Shown: positions 1-8,779, counted from the first letter of the stretch. The stretch: 64,000 nt of DNA from Polaribacter sp. SA4-10 (GCA_949519155.1 CATIQU010000033.1:62001-126000); one strand, 5' to 3'. Notes: a model not told the origin generated them from the sequence alone. Numbers and translations: made by a program.

Positions 1-448
1 ATTTAAAGATTGGGAATTGCTTCATCCTTAAGTAATCATTATAGCCAATGTTTTTAGCAATAAAAAAATATCTTTTATTCGCTTTTTTGGCATTTCGAAG
101 TCTTCTCTCATAGTAGTTTGGAACATTGCCCAACATCTCAGAAAGGGCTTTTGAAAGGGCAACTACATTTTGCTCAAAAACTTGTTTTTTAACAACCACC
201 AAATCCATTCTAATGGTATACTTAGAAACCGAAGTTGCCAATAAATTACCGTCTGCTGCATATACGTTTCCTTTGTTTGCAGAAATGGTAAATTCTTTTA
301 CCGTTAGTTCCGTAGATAATTTATTGTATTTATCACCGTGAACATATTGAAGATTAAAGACCCGTAAAATTACGATTACTAAAAAAATCGTCATAAAAGC
401 TCCTACGATGTAGAATTTTGCCAGTATGCCTTTTTTTTGAGTTGCCAA
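1..448 (-). CDS. ftsI: Penicillin-binding protein, peptidoglycan D,D-transpeptidase FtsI, N-terminal part (cut by window edge)
   Basis: Only the first 149 codons are inside the window. The translation starts LATQKKGILAKFYIVG, has one membrane segment at about residues 10-28, and continues with the class B PBP N-terminal region (RVFNLQYVHGDKY, then a GNVYAADGNLLATS segment). In this family that stretch leads into the dimerisation and transpeptidase domains, which lie outside. The protein would cross-link septal peptidoglycan in the periplasm. I chose the TTG at 446-448 because it follows the ftsL stop (450-452) by one base, a tight coupling normal in this cluster. The first ATG would remove half the membrane anchor. 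Position after ftsL in the division cluster supports FtsI rather than another PBP. Confidence 0.88.
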   Translation of the reverse strand, partial: MATQKKGILAKFYIVGAFMTIFLVIVILRVFNLQYVHGDKYNKLSTELTVKEFTISANKGNVYAADGNLLATSVSKYTIRMDLVVVKKQVFEQNVVALSKALSEMLGNVPNYYERRLRNAKKANKRYFFIAKNIGYNDYLRMKQFPIFK

Positions 449-449
449 T

Positions 450-779
450 TTATGAATCTTTATAAGTTACTTTTATTTTTTTAGGTGGAGTTGTTGATGG
501 CTCAATCCCTAATGATTTTACTCTTTTCTTTACGCTAGATTCCATCTCCATCCGCTCTAGTCTGGAGCTTGTATCCACATATTCCTCCCTCAACTCTCGC
601 TTCTCTTTATTTAGGTGTGCAATGAGAATTGCTTTTTTGTCCGCTTGGTGACCACTCGAAATCATAATCAATAGCAATCCTACTATAAAAACAATAATCC
701 GCCAGTTTTTAAAAGCAGCTTCATCGGTAAGGAAACTTCCTCTCAGAAAACCGTACAAACCTTTTTTCACTTTAGACAT
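450..779 (-). CDS. ftsL: FtsL-like division protein
   Basis: A 109-residue bitopic protein with a short cytoplasmic N-terminus, one membrane helix at about residues 26-43 (WRIIVFIVGLLLIMISSG), and a charged periplasmic segment (residues 50-90) of coiled-coil character. This is the FtsL architecture: FtsL partners FtsB/FtsQ and activates the FtsWI synthase at the septum. Sequence similarity in this family is low, so the call leans on topology and on the position between rsmH and ftsI. It lies 9 bases after rsmH and one base before ftsI, so it is translated from the same mRNA. Confidence 0.82.
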   Translation of the reverse strand: MSKVKKGLYGFLRGSFLTDEAAFKNWRIIVFIVGLLLIMISSGHQADKKAILIAHLNKEKRELREEYVDTSSRLERMEMESSVKKRVKSLGIEPSTTPPKKIKVTYKDS

Positions 780-788
780 CGAATCCGA

Positions 789-1703
789 TTATTTTTTTGT
801 GCGTTGTTGTTTAATAGTTGCAATCCTAAGTTTTGCACTTCTAGCTCTATTGTTTATTTTAATTTCCTCCTGGGAAGGCACTATTAATTTCCCTACTTTC
901 TGGAGAGGCTCATTTGAATTTCCAAAAGCATCTTTCTCAAGCTCACCGCTAAACATTCCTGTTCTTATAAATCGCTTCACCAAACGATCTTCTAAAGAAT
1001 GGTATGAAATTACACTTAACCTACCGTTCGCTTTTAAAAGGTTTGGCATTTGCTCTAAAAATTCTCTTAAAACATCTAGCTCTTCATTCACTTCAATTCG
1101 AATCGCTTGAAATATTTGAGCCAATATTTTGTGCTCTTTTGCATTGGGTAAATATTTTTGAAGCACTTCTTTTAACTGAAAACTTGTCTCTATTTTAGCA
1201 ACTTCTCTTTGCTCAACAATCGTTTTTGCAATGTTTCTTGAATTTCTTAATTCACCATACAAAAACAATATTTCTGCTAATTTTTCTTCAGAATAATTAT
1301 TAATAATTTCTTTGGCAGACACTTTTGATTTCTGGTTCATTCTCATGTCTAAATCACCATCAAAGCGAATAGAAAAACCTCTTTCTGCTTCATCAAATTG
1401 ATGAGAAGAAACCCCTAAATCTGCTAGTACTCCATCCACTTTTTTAATTCTGTGAAATCTTAAAAACCGGGAGATAAACCTAAAGTTCTCTGGAATCAAG
1501 ACAAAACGCGCATCGTCAATTAAATTCTCCAACGCATCTGGATCTTGGTCAAAGGCAAACAACTTGCCTTCCGGCCCCAATCTGCTTAATATTTCTCTGG
1601 AGTGACCTCCGCCACCAAAAGTCACATCCACATAAACGCCATCTTCTTTTATCGACAAGGCATCGACACTCTCATTTAGTAAAACTGGATTATGATACTT
1701 CAT
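789..1703 (-). CDS. rsmH: 16S rRNA (cytosine(1402)-N(4))-methyltransferase RsmH (MraW)
   Basis: A 304-residue protein of normal family length. It opens with YHNPVLLNESVDAL and the SAM-binding loop VDVTFGGGGHSREIL, followed by DQDPDA, DGVLADLGVSSHQ and, near the end, the family signature SYHSLEDRLVKRF. RsmH methylates N4 of C1402 in 16S rRNA in the decoding centre. The ATG overlaps the 3' end of mraZ by 14 bases, implying translational coupling. The order mraZ-rsmH-ftsL-ftsI is the classic start of the division and cell-wall cluster. Confidence 0.97.
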   Translation of the reverse strand: MKYHNPVLLNESVDALSIKEDGVYVDVTFGGGGHSREILSRLGPEGKLFAFDQDPDALENLIDDARFVLIPENFRFISRFLRFHRIKKVDGVLADLGVSSHQFDEAERGFSIRFDGDLDMRMNQKSKVSAKEIINNYSEEKLAEILFLYGELRNSRNIAKTIVEQREVAKIETSFQLKEVLQKYLPNAKEHKILAQIFQAIRIEVNEELDVLREFLEQMPNLLKANGRLSVISYHSLEDRLVKRFIRTGMFSGELEKDAFGNSNEPLQKVGKLIVPSQEEIKINNRARSAKLRIATIKQQRTKK

Positions 1704-2157
1704 CTATCGTGGTATTTCCCATCACATCTTCGGCTAAATCTGCAAAATCTACAGAAGCATCTTCAATTGCTTTTTCGTATTTATCTTTGTCCCAAATTTC
1801 AATAATATTCACCGCAGAAGACAAAACAATCTGTTTTTGAATACCAGCGAAATCACACAAATCTTTTGGAATTAAAAGTCTACCAGAAGCGTCTAATTCT
1901 ACCATCTTTACACCAGCAGTAAACCTCCTAATAAAATCATTGTTTTTTTTAACAAACCTGTTTAATTTATTAATCTTCTGCATCATTAAATTCCACTCAG
2001 TCATTGGATATAACTCCAAGCAGGGTTGAAAAACACCTCTTTTTATAACAAAACCATCTTGTAGCACAGGATGCAGTTGCTTCTTAAAAGCAGATGAGAA
2101 CATCAACCTTCCTTTAGCATCTGCCTTACACTCGTATGTACCAATGAGATGAATCAT
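1690..2157 (-). CDS. mraZ: Transcriptional regulator MraZ
   Basis: A 155-residue protein with two AbrB-like MraZ repeats: GTYECKADAKGRLMFSSAFKKQL near the N-terminus and a second one around VELDASGRLLIPKDLCDFAG. Each carries the D-x-K/S-GR-L core. MraZ proteins form ring oligomers and bind direct repeats in front of their own operon, usually repressing the division cluster. Here three direct GTGGT repeats lie just upstream at 2200-2224 (separate entry), matching that model. It is the first gene of the cluster and overlaps rsmH by 14 bases. Confidence 0.95.
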   Translation of the reverse strand: MIHLIGTYECKADAKGRLMFSSAFKKQLHPVLQDGFVIKRGVFQPCLELYPMTEWNLMMQKINKLNRFVKKNNDFIRRFTAGVKMVELDASGRLLIPKDLCDFAGIQKQIVLSSAVNIIEIWDKDKYEKAIEDASVDFADLAEDVMGNTTIDEVS

Positions 2158-2181
2158 TTAAAAAAACTATTTTATAGATAT

Positions 2182-2189
2182 CAAAAATA
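2182..2189 (-). promoter_or_regulatory. Promoter -7 element of the mraZ operon
   Basis: Read on the minus strand this is TATTTTTG, an exact match to the Bacteroidetes -7 consensus TAnnTTTG. It lies 24 bases ahead of the mraZ ATG. No convincing -33 TTTG sits at the usual 19-20 base spacing, because that stretch is occupied by the MraZ repeats. Confidence 0.6.
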
Positions 2190-2199
2190 TATAAATTTT

Positions 2200-2224
2200 A
2201 CCACTTTTTACCACAATTTACCAC
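2200..2224 (-). promoter_or_regulatory. MraZ operator: three direct GTGGT repeats
   Basis: On the minus strand GTGGT occurs three times with an exact 10-base period (plus-strand ACCAC at 2200, 2210 and 2220), each followed by an A/T-rich 5-base spacer. Known MraZ boxes are three or more short GTG-containing repeats separated by about 5 bases. The block lies immediately upstream of the -7 element, so bound MraZ would cover the promoter. Repression is inferred from that overlap. Confidence 0.75.
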
Positions 2225-2319
2225 TTTGTTCATAACTTTATACTTTTTAACACCTACCGCCATTTGTGTAGCGGAAATTGACCGTAATTTAAAACGTTAA
2301 TTATCTAACAAAAAAGAAG

Positions 2320-2327
2320 TACATTTG
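2320..2327 (+). promoter_or_regulatory. Promoter -7 element for the alpha/beta hydrolase gene
   Basis: TACATTTG matches TAnnTTTG and lies 25 bases before the ATG at 2353. It is divergent from the mraZ promoter within a 195-base intergenic region. Confidence 0.55.
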
Positions 2328-2352
2328 CGTTTCAGTAAATTGTAAAAAACGA

Positions 2353-3117
2353 ATGACCGATTATCTAAAGATTGAAGAAAATTTTACTTACGCTGAGGCC
2401 GGCGAAGGGCCTGCAATCATTGTTCTTCACGGACTTATGGGGACTTTAAGTAATTTTGAAGGCACTTTTGAACATTTCTCTAAAAATGGTTACAATGTCT
2501 TAATTCCAGAACTACCGTTATACTCTCTTCCTCTTTTAAAAACAAATGTTAAAAATTTAGCAGGGTTTTTGAAGGATTTCATGGAACATAAGAAATTAGA
2601 TTCTGCCATTTTACTAGGAAACTCTTTAGGAGGCCATATTGCGTTATACTTTACAAAAAATTATCAAGAAAAAGTGACTGCATTGGTTCTCACAGGAAGC
2701 TCAGGATTGTATGAAAAAGCAATGGGTGACAGTTTTCCAAAAAGAGGTAGTTACGAATACATCGAAGAAAAAACCAAAGGTGTTTTTTACGATCCAGCTA
2801 TTGGAACAAAAGAAATGGTTGATGATGTTTTTAAAATTGTAAACGACAGAAGTTCTGTAATCAGAACCCTCGCAATTGCAAAAAGCGCAATTAGACACAA
2901 CATGTCTGCTGATTTACCAGAAATGAAAATACCAACGTGTCTCATTTGGGGAAAACAGGATACCGTTACACCTCCAGAAGTTGCAGACGATTTCCATAAA
3001 TTATTACCCAACTCCAATTTATTTTGGATTGACAAATGTGGACATGCAGCAATGATGGAAAGACCTGAACAATTTAACTCGATACTTGATAAGTGGCTAA
3101 AAGATAGAGGATTATAA
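2353..3117 (+). CDS. Alpha/beta-fold hydrolase
   Basis: A 254-residue single-domain alpha/beta hydrolase. Visible features are the oxyanion-hole region VLHGLMGT (about residue 24), the nucleophile elbow GNSLGG (Ser near 90), an acid region WGKQDTVTPP (Asp near 203) and the catalytic His in CGHAAMMERPEQ near 231. There is no signal peptide, so it is cytoplasmic. The substrate cannot be told from sequence; relatives are annotated as carboxylesterases or MhpC/BioH-like hydrolases. It stands 56 bases ahead of engB and may share its transcript. Confidence 0.88.
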   Translation: MTDYLKIEENFTYAEAGEGPAIIVLHGLMGTLSNFEGTFEHFSKNGYNVLIPELPLYSLPLLKTNVKNLAGFLKDFMEHKKLDSAILLGNSLGGHIALYFTKNYQEKVTALVLTGSSGLYEKAMGDSFPKRGSYEYIEEKTKGVFYDPAIGTKEMVDDVFKIVNDRSSVIRTLAIAKSAIRHNMSADLPEMKIPTCLIWGKQDTVTPPEVADDFHKLLPNSNLFWIDKCGHAAMMERPEQFNSILDKWLKDRGL

Positions 3118-3173
3118 TTATATCCTAATCGTATTTTTTCTACATATTGTAAACACAACTCAATTTTTTTATT

Positions 3174-3785
3174 GTGAAAATAAAATCTGCTGAATTTATA
3201 ATGAGTAACAGTAATGTTACCAAAGCACCCAAAGATAGAATTCCAGAATATGCTTTTATTGGACGCTCAAATGTTGGGAAGTCCTCCTTGATAAACATGT
3301 TAATGGAGCGAAAAGATTTGGCTAAAATCTCTGGAAAACCCGGAAAAACTCAGCTAATCAATCACTTTTTAATAAATGAATCTTGGTTCTTAGTTGATTT
3401 ACCTGGATACGGTTATGCCCAAATTTCAAAGAAAAAAAGAACTATTTTTCAATTTTTTATAGAAAACTATTTTAAAGAAAGAGAGCAGTTAGTTTGTACT
3501 TTTGTCTTGATTGATTCAAGGCACGATCCTCAAAAAATAGACATCGAATTCATGCAGTTTTTAGGAACCAATCAGATTCCGTTTTGTCTTGTTTTTACAA
3601 AAGCGGATAAGCTCGGAAACTCTAAATTGAATCAGCAAATTTCTACTTACAAGAAAAAATTACTAGAACACTGGGAAGTACTACCAACTTGTTTCCTAAC
3701 CTCCTCAGCGAGTAGTCTCGGAAGAAAAGAATTCTTAGACTTTATTGATGGCGTTAACCAAGACGTTGCCAAAGATTTTAAATAA
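3174..3785 (+). CDS. engB: Ribosome biogenesis GTP-binding protein EngB (YihA/YsxC)
   Basis: A 203-residue GTPase with the complete EngB motif set: P-loop GRSNVGKSS, switch region GKPGKTQLINHF, G3 DLPGYGYA and G4 TKADK. EngB acts in assembly of the large ribosomal subunit. The chosen start is a GTG at 3174 giving MKIKSAEF, the usual family N-terminus; an ATG 27 bases later would truncate it. The 3' end is followed 12 bases later by a pseudouridine synthase. Confidence 0.95.
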   Translation: MKIKSAEFIMSNSNVTKAPKDRIPEYAFIGRSNVGKSSLINMLMERKDLAKISGKPGKTQLINHFLINESWFLVDLPGYGYAQISKKKRTIFQFFIENYFKEREQLVCTFVLIDSRHDPQKIDIEFMQFLGTNQIPFCLVFTKADKLGNSKLNQQISTYKKKLLEHWEVLPTCFLTSSASSLGRKEFLDFIDGVNQDVAKDFK

Positions 3786-3797
3786 TCGTTCCTTTTC

Positions 3798-4484
3798 ATG
3801 CAATCTACCAAAGAAAATTTACAAGTTTTATTTGAAGACAACCACATTCTTATTGTCAACAAAAGAGCTGGAGACATAACTCAAGGTGATAAAACGGGAG
3901 ACAAACCTTTAAGTGAGGTTGTCAAAGAATACATAAAAGACAAATACAACAAACCTGGAAACGTTTTTATTGGAACAGTTCACCGTCTTGACAGGCCTAC
4001 CTCTGGGATTGTAATTTTCGCAAGAACCTCAAAAGCATTGGAACGCTTAAATAAGATGCTGCGGGACAAAGTTATTCAAAAAACTTATTGGGCAATTGTA
4101 AAAAACAGACCAAAAGCAGAAAGAGACACGTTAACTAATTTCTTAAAAAAAGACACCAAAAAGAACAAATCTTTTGTTTATAAGAAAGAAATTGAAGGAA
4201 GCAAAAAAGCAACATTACATTACAACGTAATTCAAAAACTAGACAATTATTCATTAATCGAAATTGATTTAGAAACAGGAAGGCATCACCAAATAAGAAC
4301 ACAACTTTCTCATATCGGTAGTCCAATTAAAGGCGATTTAAAGTATGGTTTTGACAGAAGTAACAAGGATGGAAGCATCTCTTTACATGCCAGAAAAATC
4401 AATTTTGTACATCCTGTAACCAAAGAAACAATTGCTATCACTTCTTCAACACCAAACGACCCCATTTGGAACGCTTGTTTATAG
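3798..4484 (+). CDS. RluA-family RNA pseudouridine synthase
   Basis: A 228-residue catalytic domain without an S4 domain. It begins LFEDNHILIVNKRAG and has the active-site motif HRLDRPTSG (residues 62-70, catalytic Asp65), then the ETGRHHQIRTQLSHIG signature. RluA-family enzymes isomerise uridines in 23S rRNA or tRNA. The target position cannot be assigned from sequence. It lies 12 bases after engB, so a ribosome-related operon is likely. Confidence 0.93.
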   Translation: MQSTKENLQVLFEDNHILIVNKRAGDITQGDKTGDKPLSEVVKEYIKDKYNKPGNVFIGTVHRLDRPTSGIVIFARTSKALERLNKMLRDKVIQKTYWAIVKNRPKAERDTLTNFLKKDTKKNKSFVYKKEIEGSKKATLHYNVIQKLDNYSLIEIDLETGRHHQIRTQLSHIGSPIKGDLKYGFDRSNKDGSISLHARKINFVHPVTKETIAITSSTPNDPIWNACL

Positions 4485-4523
4485 CTTATAGTTTTTGTAT
4501 ATTTATACAAAACTACTCTCCAA

Positions 4524-5558
4524 ATGAAACCGTTTAAATATCTATCTGTCTTAATACTCCCTTTTGTGGTCTGTATTTCCTTCCTTTCTAAAGGATGGCT
4601 CACTTATTTGCCAGCATTTGTCTTTTTTGGCCTGGTGCCTATTTTTGAACTATTTATCAAACCCAATAAAGAGAACTTCTCGAAAGAAGCGGAGAAAATA
4701 GCCAAAGAAAACAAAAATTACACCTATATTTTATACGCCACATTACCGATTCAATTATTCTTTTTAGGCTTCTTTTTTTATGCAATACAAGAAACAGGAT
4801 TGACCAATTTAGAATTGGGTGGACGGATTTTTGGAATGGGGATTATGTGTAGTGTTATTGGAATTAATGTTGGCCATGAATTGGGGCACAGAAATAATAG
4901 AATAGATCAATTTATCGGTGAAATTCTATTACTCACCTCATTAAATACCCATTTTTTGCCCTATCATAATGGAGGGCATCATTTACACGTAGCAACTCCC
5001 AAAGATGCTGCAACTGCCAGAAAAAACGAAATTATATTCTTATTTTGGATTCGTTCACATATTACAGGTTATTTACAAGCCTGGAGTATCGAAAAAAAAC
5101 GCTTAGAAATGAACAATACAAGTTGGTTTCATTATCAAAACAGAATGGTTGTTTATACATTTTGTAATTTTCTATTGCTTAGTGGAATTTATTTTTTCTT
5201 CGGACAATCTGTAACTATCTATTTTATATTAGCAGCGGTGATTGGCATTATTCTTTTAGAAACCGTGAATTATATTGAACATTATGGATTGCTAAGAAAA
5301 CAAAATGAAAACGGACGCTATGAAAAAGTAAAAAGGCATCATTCTTGGAATTCTGACCATCAGGTTGGACAAGTGCTACTCTTTAACTTATCGCGTCATT
5401 CAGACCATCATTACAATGGTTCAAAGCACTATCAAACATTAAAAACAGTTCCAGACAGCCCACAAATGCCAACAGGGTATCCTGGCATGATGCTGCTTGC
5501 ACTACTCCCCCCTTTTTGGTTTCTGGTAATGCATAAAAAAATAAAAAATATTTCTTAA
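4524..5558 (+). CDS. AlkB-like membrane di-iron alkane 1-monooxygenase family protein
   Basis: A 344-residue integral membrane protein with the full histidine signature of the alkane hydroxylase family: HELGH (118-122), HNGGHHLHVAT (148-158), EHYGLLR (252-258), NSDH (276-279) and RHSDHH (291-296). These boxes coordinate a di-iron centre that hydroxylates terminal carbons using O2 and electrons from rubredoxin. At least five hydrophobic segments precede or separate them. Size is slightly below the roughly 400 residues of Pseudomonas AlkB. No rubredoxin or rubredoxin reductase is encoded nearby, so the electron donor must lie elsewhere. The substrate could be an alkane, fatty acid or another lipid. 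A nitroreductase follows after only 6 bases. Confidence 0.88.
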   Translation: MKPFKYLSVLILPFVVCISFLSKGWLTYLPAFVFFGLVPIFELFIKPNKENFSKEAEKIAKENKNYTYILYATLPIQLFFLGFFFYAIQETGLTNLELGGRIFGMGIMCSVIGINVGHELGHRNNRIDQFIGEILLLTSLNTHFLPYHNGGHHLHVATPKDAATARKNEIIFLFWIRSHITGYLQAWSIEKKRLEMNNTSWFHYQNRMVVYTFCNFLLLSGIYFFFGQSVTIYFILAAVIGIILLETVNYIEHYGLLRKQNENGRYEKVKRHHSWNSDHQVGQVLLFNLSRHSDHHYNGSKHYQTLKTVPDSPQMPTGYPGMMLLALLPPFWFLVMHKKIKNIS

Positions 5559-5564
5559 AAAATA

Positions 5565-6296
5565 ATGAGCTTAGAAAAAACAGTTTCAGAAGCGATCAAT
5601 TACAGACGCTCTGTAAGAGTTTACAAAGACAAAGCAATTGACACAAAGATTGTGAAAGCATGTATTAAGCTAGCTACTTTAGCACCAAACAGCAGCAATA
5701 TGCAGTTGTGGGAGTTTTATCATATTACTTCTAAAGAAATCACTGCTAAAATGGCTCCTTTTTGCTTCAACCAAAATGCAGCAAAAACAGCACAAGAATT
5801 GGTGGTTTTTGTAACTCGAAAAGATTTGTGGAAAAAACGTGCAAAAGCAAATTTAGAAATGGTGGATGCGCTATTTCCTCCAAAACCAAAATCGGAACAA
5901 AGTAGCAGAGAAAAAGTAATTCGAAACTATTATGGAAAAATTATTCCGTTTGCCTATTCCGATTTTTTTGGGATTTTAGGGTTTTTAAAATTTCTATTCG
6001 TTTCTATTATCGGAATTTTCAAACCCATATACAGACAAGTAAGAGGGAGTGATATGCGAAATGTAGCACATAAAACTTGTGGATTGGCAGCGGAAAACTT
6101 TATGATCGCTATGGCTGCCAAAGGGTATGACACCTGTCCAATGGAGGGTTCTGATACTTTGCGTGTAAAAAGATTACTAGGCTTACCTTTTGGCGCAGAA
6201 ATAAATATGATTGTTTCTTGCGGAATTAGAGATGCAAAAGGCGTCTATGGTGAACGTTTTCGAATTCCTTTTGAGGAAGCGTATAAGGAAGTGTAG
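5565..6296 (+). CDS. Nitroreductase family protein (FMN-dependent)
   Basis: A 243-residue nitroreductase-fold protein. The N-terminus has the FMN-binding RRSVRVYKDKAID segment followed by LATLAPNSSNMQLWEF. A C-terminal region CGLAAENFMIAMAAKGYDTCPMEG packs against flavin in the family. A central insertion (about residues 95-155, with a hydrophobic FGILGFLKFLFVSIIGIFK stretch) is longer than in NfsB types and could contact a membrane. Family members reduce nitro compounds, quinones or enoates with NAD(P)H. Its 6-base spacing from the AlkB-like gene suggests co-translation; whether it feeds that enzyme is speculation. Confidence 0.85.
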   Translation: MSLEKTVSEAINYRRSVRVYKDKAIDTKIVKACIKLATLAPNSSNMQLWEFYHITSKEITAKMAPFCFNQNAAKTAQELVVFVTRKDLWKKRAKANLEMVDALFPPKPKSEQSSREKVIRNYYGKIIPFAYSDFFGILGFLKFLFVSIIGIFKPIYRQVRGSDMRNVAHKTCGLAAENFMIAMAAKGYDTCPMEGSDTLRVKRLLGLPFGAEINMIVSCGIRDAKGVYGERFRIPFEEAYKEV

Positions 6297-6320
6297 CACT
6301 TCTTCATTGCAAACACATGC

Positions 6321-8705
6321 TTAATCACGCTTAGGTTTCAAAACCAATACATGCTTGCTTTTAAGAATCGTTGACTGATTTAGTAGCATAGGCACATATT
6401 CTCCATTCAAATACTTAGCTGCCTGATCTTTATAATGATCACTAAAAACACGACCCGATTGTCCAGTTGGTAAAATTGCCAAACTATTTTCGGCATCAGA
6501 AAAATCAACAACTCTTCTCGTAGAAGGCCCTGCTTTTACTTTATAATAACCTGTAGAATCAATGTTGTAAATTTGATTATTTATCACTTGATCACCACCA
6601 GAAGTAACAAAAGGCCCTACATTAAAGAGACTCCTAAGTAAAGGAACTTCACCTAAAGCATGCTTGTATTCTACTGATATTACACGACCCCAAGTCCAAC
6701 TTTCTACATTCTCTCCTAACTGGTTTTGTAGAAAAGTAAACGCATTTTTAAAAGATTTCATGACGATATCTTGTTTGCTTTCTAACTTTCCTTTTGTTGA
6801 AACATCATCCCACCAAACTGATTCCTCTCTTGCCATTTGCACAGGCAACACCTTCTCTATTAAAGGGGTGTTTGAAAACTGGTTGAAAGCTTTGCCCATT
6901 TCATCTGAAAAGGTGTTCTTTTGAAATTCATATACGATTCGATTGTAAATTACGGGACCAATTTCGTTTTTATCAAAATTACCTTTCCAGTTTCTTAAAT
7001 TTGAAATTGCTATTTTTTCACTTGGAGACAGTACCGTTTTATCAAGAGATTTTATGAAATTTGCTATAATTGGTGGGGCTACAGGAGCGGTTACATCATT
7101 CATCATTTCTGCAACCTCTTCTTTTGTCCAATCATCTTTTGGGGCAACTAAATCGACAATTCTCTTTGCTCTACTTTCATTTAAATAATATCCTGGATAT
7201 AATTCACTTCCAACAGCGTCGGGCTGGTTATTTGCCGAGTACACATAATTCCAACTTGGGTTTACGGCTTGTGGATTTTGCTCAAAGTCTAAGTATTCTA
7301 GAATTTCATCGTCTCCAGAAGCCCCATCTAAATAGGTTTTAGTGTACAAAGAATCTCTATATCTGTAGAGTTTCCCAGAAGCAAACCAGGCAATGTTATC
7401 TTTCGCATCCCCGTACATCATGTTTAAACCGGGAGCATGTAACTTACTTGCCCCTTTTTTAAAGTCGGACAAATTTTTAGCATGTGAAATCTCATACCCA
7501 ACCTCTAAAATTTTATTTTCTAACGCGGTATAAACCCATTGCATTGCAATCGGTCTCTTATCATCTAAATGCTTGATAATGTCATTCATTATAGGGCCAT
7601 GTTGACTCACTTTTATTTGATACACAAGATCTTCTTGTCCTCTCACTTTAATGCGTTTGTCAATTAATTGATACGTTTCATAACCCTTAGCAGTTTTGTA
7701 TTCCATTTCATTATCTGGATTATTTTCTTCAACATAAAAATCAACATCATCATTTTCAAACATGGTTAATCCATAGGCATAATCGCTATTGTGTCCTAAA
7801 AGAGGAAAAGGAATCAACGCTAAGTTAAACCCATACAATTCATAATCAGGTGTTTTAATATGCGACTGATACCAAACTGAGGGTTGTGAATAGCCAATAT
7901 GTGGATCGTTGGCGAAAATTACTTTTCCATTTTTTGTTTTTTCTGGACCAAGTACCCAAGAATTACTACCAATGAAGGGTGAAATTGGCAACGCTTCAAA
8001 TAGTTTTTGCATGGCAACTCCAAATGCAGCCTTTATCTCAGGGTTTTTCTCACTTTTAATGAAGGTTAAATTATGAGATTCAGCATCGATTAATTCATTT
8101 AAATAACTTTCACCTAAAGTTCCCTTAACTTCACTTAACAAAGGGTCTGTTTTGTGTGCAACTGCAAAACTAAACGCCATATAACCAAAGACATTGTACA
8201 TGTCTTTAAGCGTATACATTTCTTTTTCTACACCAATAATTGTGAATTCTACAGGTGTTTTTCCGTCAGCTATATATTGGTTTATTCCATCCAAATAAGC
8301 CATCGATAACTGATACATTTCACTACTCTTGTCTAAATTCTGTATTGTTTTTTGGGCACTTTCTTCAATCCCTAAACCCGACATAAACTTGTCCGTGTCA
8401 ATTAGTTTTTCACCAAAAACCTCAGACAATCTTCCTGCAGCAATTCTACGGATTAATTCCATTTGCCACAATCGATCCTGTGCATGTACATACCCTAAAG
8501 CGGTGTATGCATCGTGTTGGTTTTGGGCATTTATATGAGGAACACCATTCGTGTCAAAGTAGACTGCTACTTCTTCTGTAAGATTTTTAATTTCAATTTC
8601 ACCCTCATAATTAGGTGCCAAAGTCTTCGTATAAAGCCACAAGCCTACTGATAAAAAGAGGCAAAAAAGGAAAAAATATTTAAGGAATTTTTTAAGAATT
8701 TTCAT
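6321..8705 (-). CDS. Penicillin acylase family protein (Ntn hydrolase)
   Basis: A 794-residue precursor with an N-terminal membrane/signal segment (residues 8-27) and the penicillin acylase layout: an alpha-chain region with NGVPHINAQNQHDAYTALGYVHAQDRLWQME, then the maturation site G-SNSW at 246-250. In the family Ser247 becomes the N-terminal nucleophile of the beta chain after self-cleavage. Downstream are FANDPHIGYSQPSVWYQ and HGPIMND, both typical. Such enzymes hydrolyse amides, including beta-lactam side chains and acyl-homoserine lactones; the natural substrate here is unknown. It is divergent from the aminotransferase gene and convergent with the nitroreductase. Confidence 0.92.
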   Translation of the reverse strand: MKILKKFLKYFFLFCLFLSVGLWLYTKTLAPNYEGEIEIKNLTEEVAVYFDTNGVPHINAQNQHDAYTALGYVHAQDRLWQMELIRRIAAGRLSEVFGEKLIDTDKFMSGLGIEESAQKTIQNLDKSSEMYQLSMAYLDGINQYIADGKTPVEFTIIGVEKEMYTLKDMYNVFGYMAFSFAVAHKTDPLLSEVKGTLGESYLNELIDAESHNLTFIKSEKNPEIKAAFGVAMQKLFEALPISPFIGSNSWVLGPEKTKNGKVIFANDPHIGYSQPSVWYQSHIKTPDYELYGFNLALIPFPLLGHNSDYAYGLTMFENDDVDFYVEENNPDNEMEYKTAKGYETYQLIDKRIKVRGQEDLVYQIKVSQHGPIMNDIIKHLDDKRPIAMQWVYTALENKILEVGYEISHAKNLSDFKKGASKLHAPGLNMMYGDAKDNIAWFASGKLYRYRDSLYTKTYLDGASGDDEILEYLDFEQNPQAVNPSWNYVYSANNQPDAVGSELYPGYYLNESRAKRIVDLVAPKDDWTKEEVAEMMNDVTAPVAPPIIANFIKSLDKTVLSPSEKIAISNLRNWKGNFDKNEIGPVIYNRIVYEFQKNTFSDEMGKAFNQFSNTPLIEKVLPVQMAREESVWWDDVSTKGKLESKQDIVMKSFKNAFTFLQNQLGENVESWTWGRVISVEYKHALGEVPLLRSLFNVGPFVTSGGDQVINNQIYNIDSTGYYKVKAGPSTRRVVDFSDAENSLAILPTGQSGRVFSDHYKDQAAKYLNGEYVPMLLNQSTILKSKHVLVLKPKRD

Positions 8706-8725
8706 AGAAATCTAATTGATATTTT

Positions 8726-8755
8726 CAAAGATACTAGAATTAAATCGTATTTTTG
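8726..8755. promoter_or_regulatory. Divergent promoter pair between the acylase and aminotransferase genes
   Basis: Minus-strand TATCTTTG (plus-strand complement at 8726-8733) and plus-strand TATTTTTG (8748-8755) both match TAnnTTTG. They lie 14 bases apart, pointing away from each other, each about 20-25 bases from the adjacent start codon. The plus-strand element covers the TTG at 8753, which argues against that codon as the start of the aminotransferase. No good -33 boxes were found at standard spacing. Confidence 0.5.
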
Positions 8756-8779
8756 AAGTCGATTACAAAATCATCATTT

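Noticed and set aside
126-341. 71-codon plus-strand frame at the window start
   Set aside because: It lies antisense to the ftsI N-terminus, which has clear family features.
2200-2224. Short direct repeats considered as a CRISPR-like array
   Set aside because: Units are only 5 bases with 10-base spacing; they fit MraZ boxes far better.
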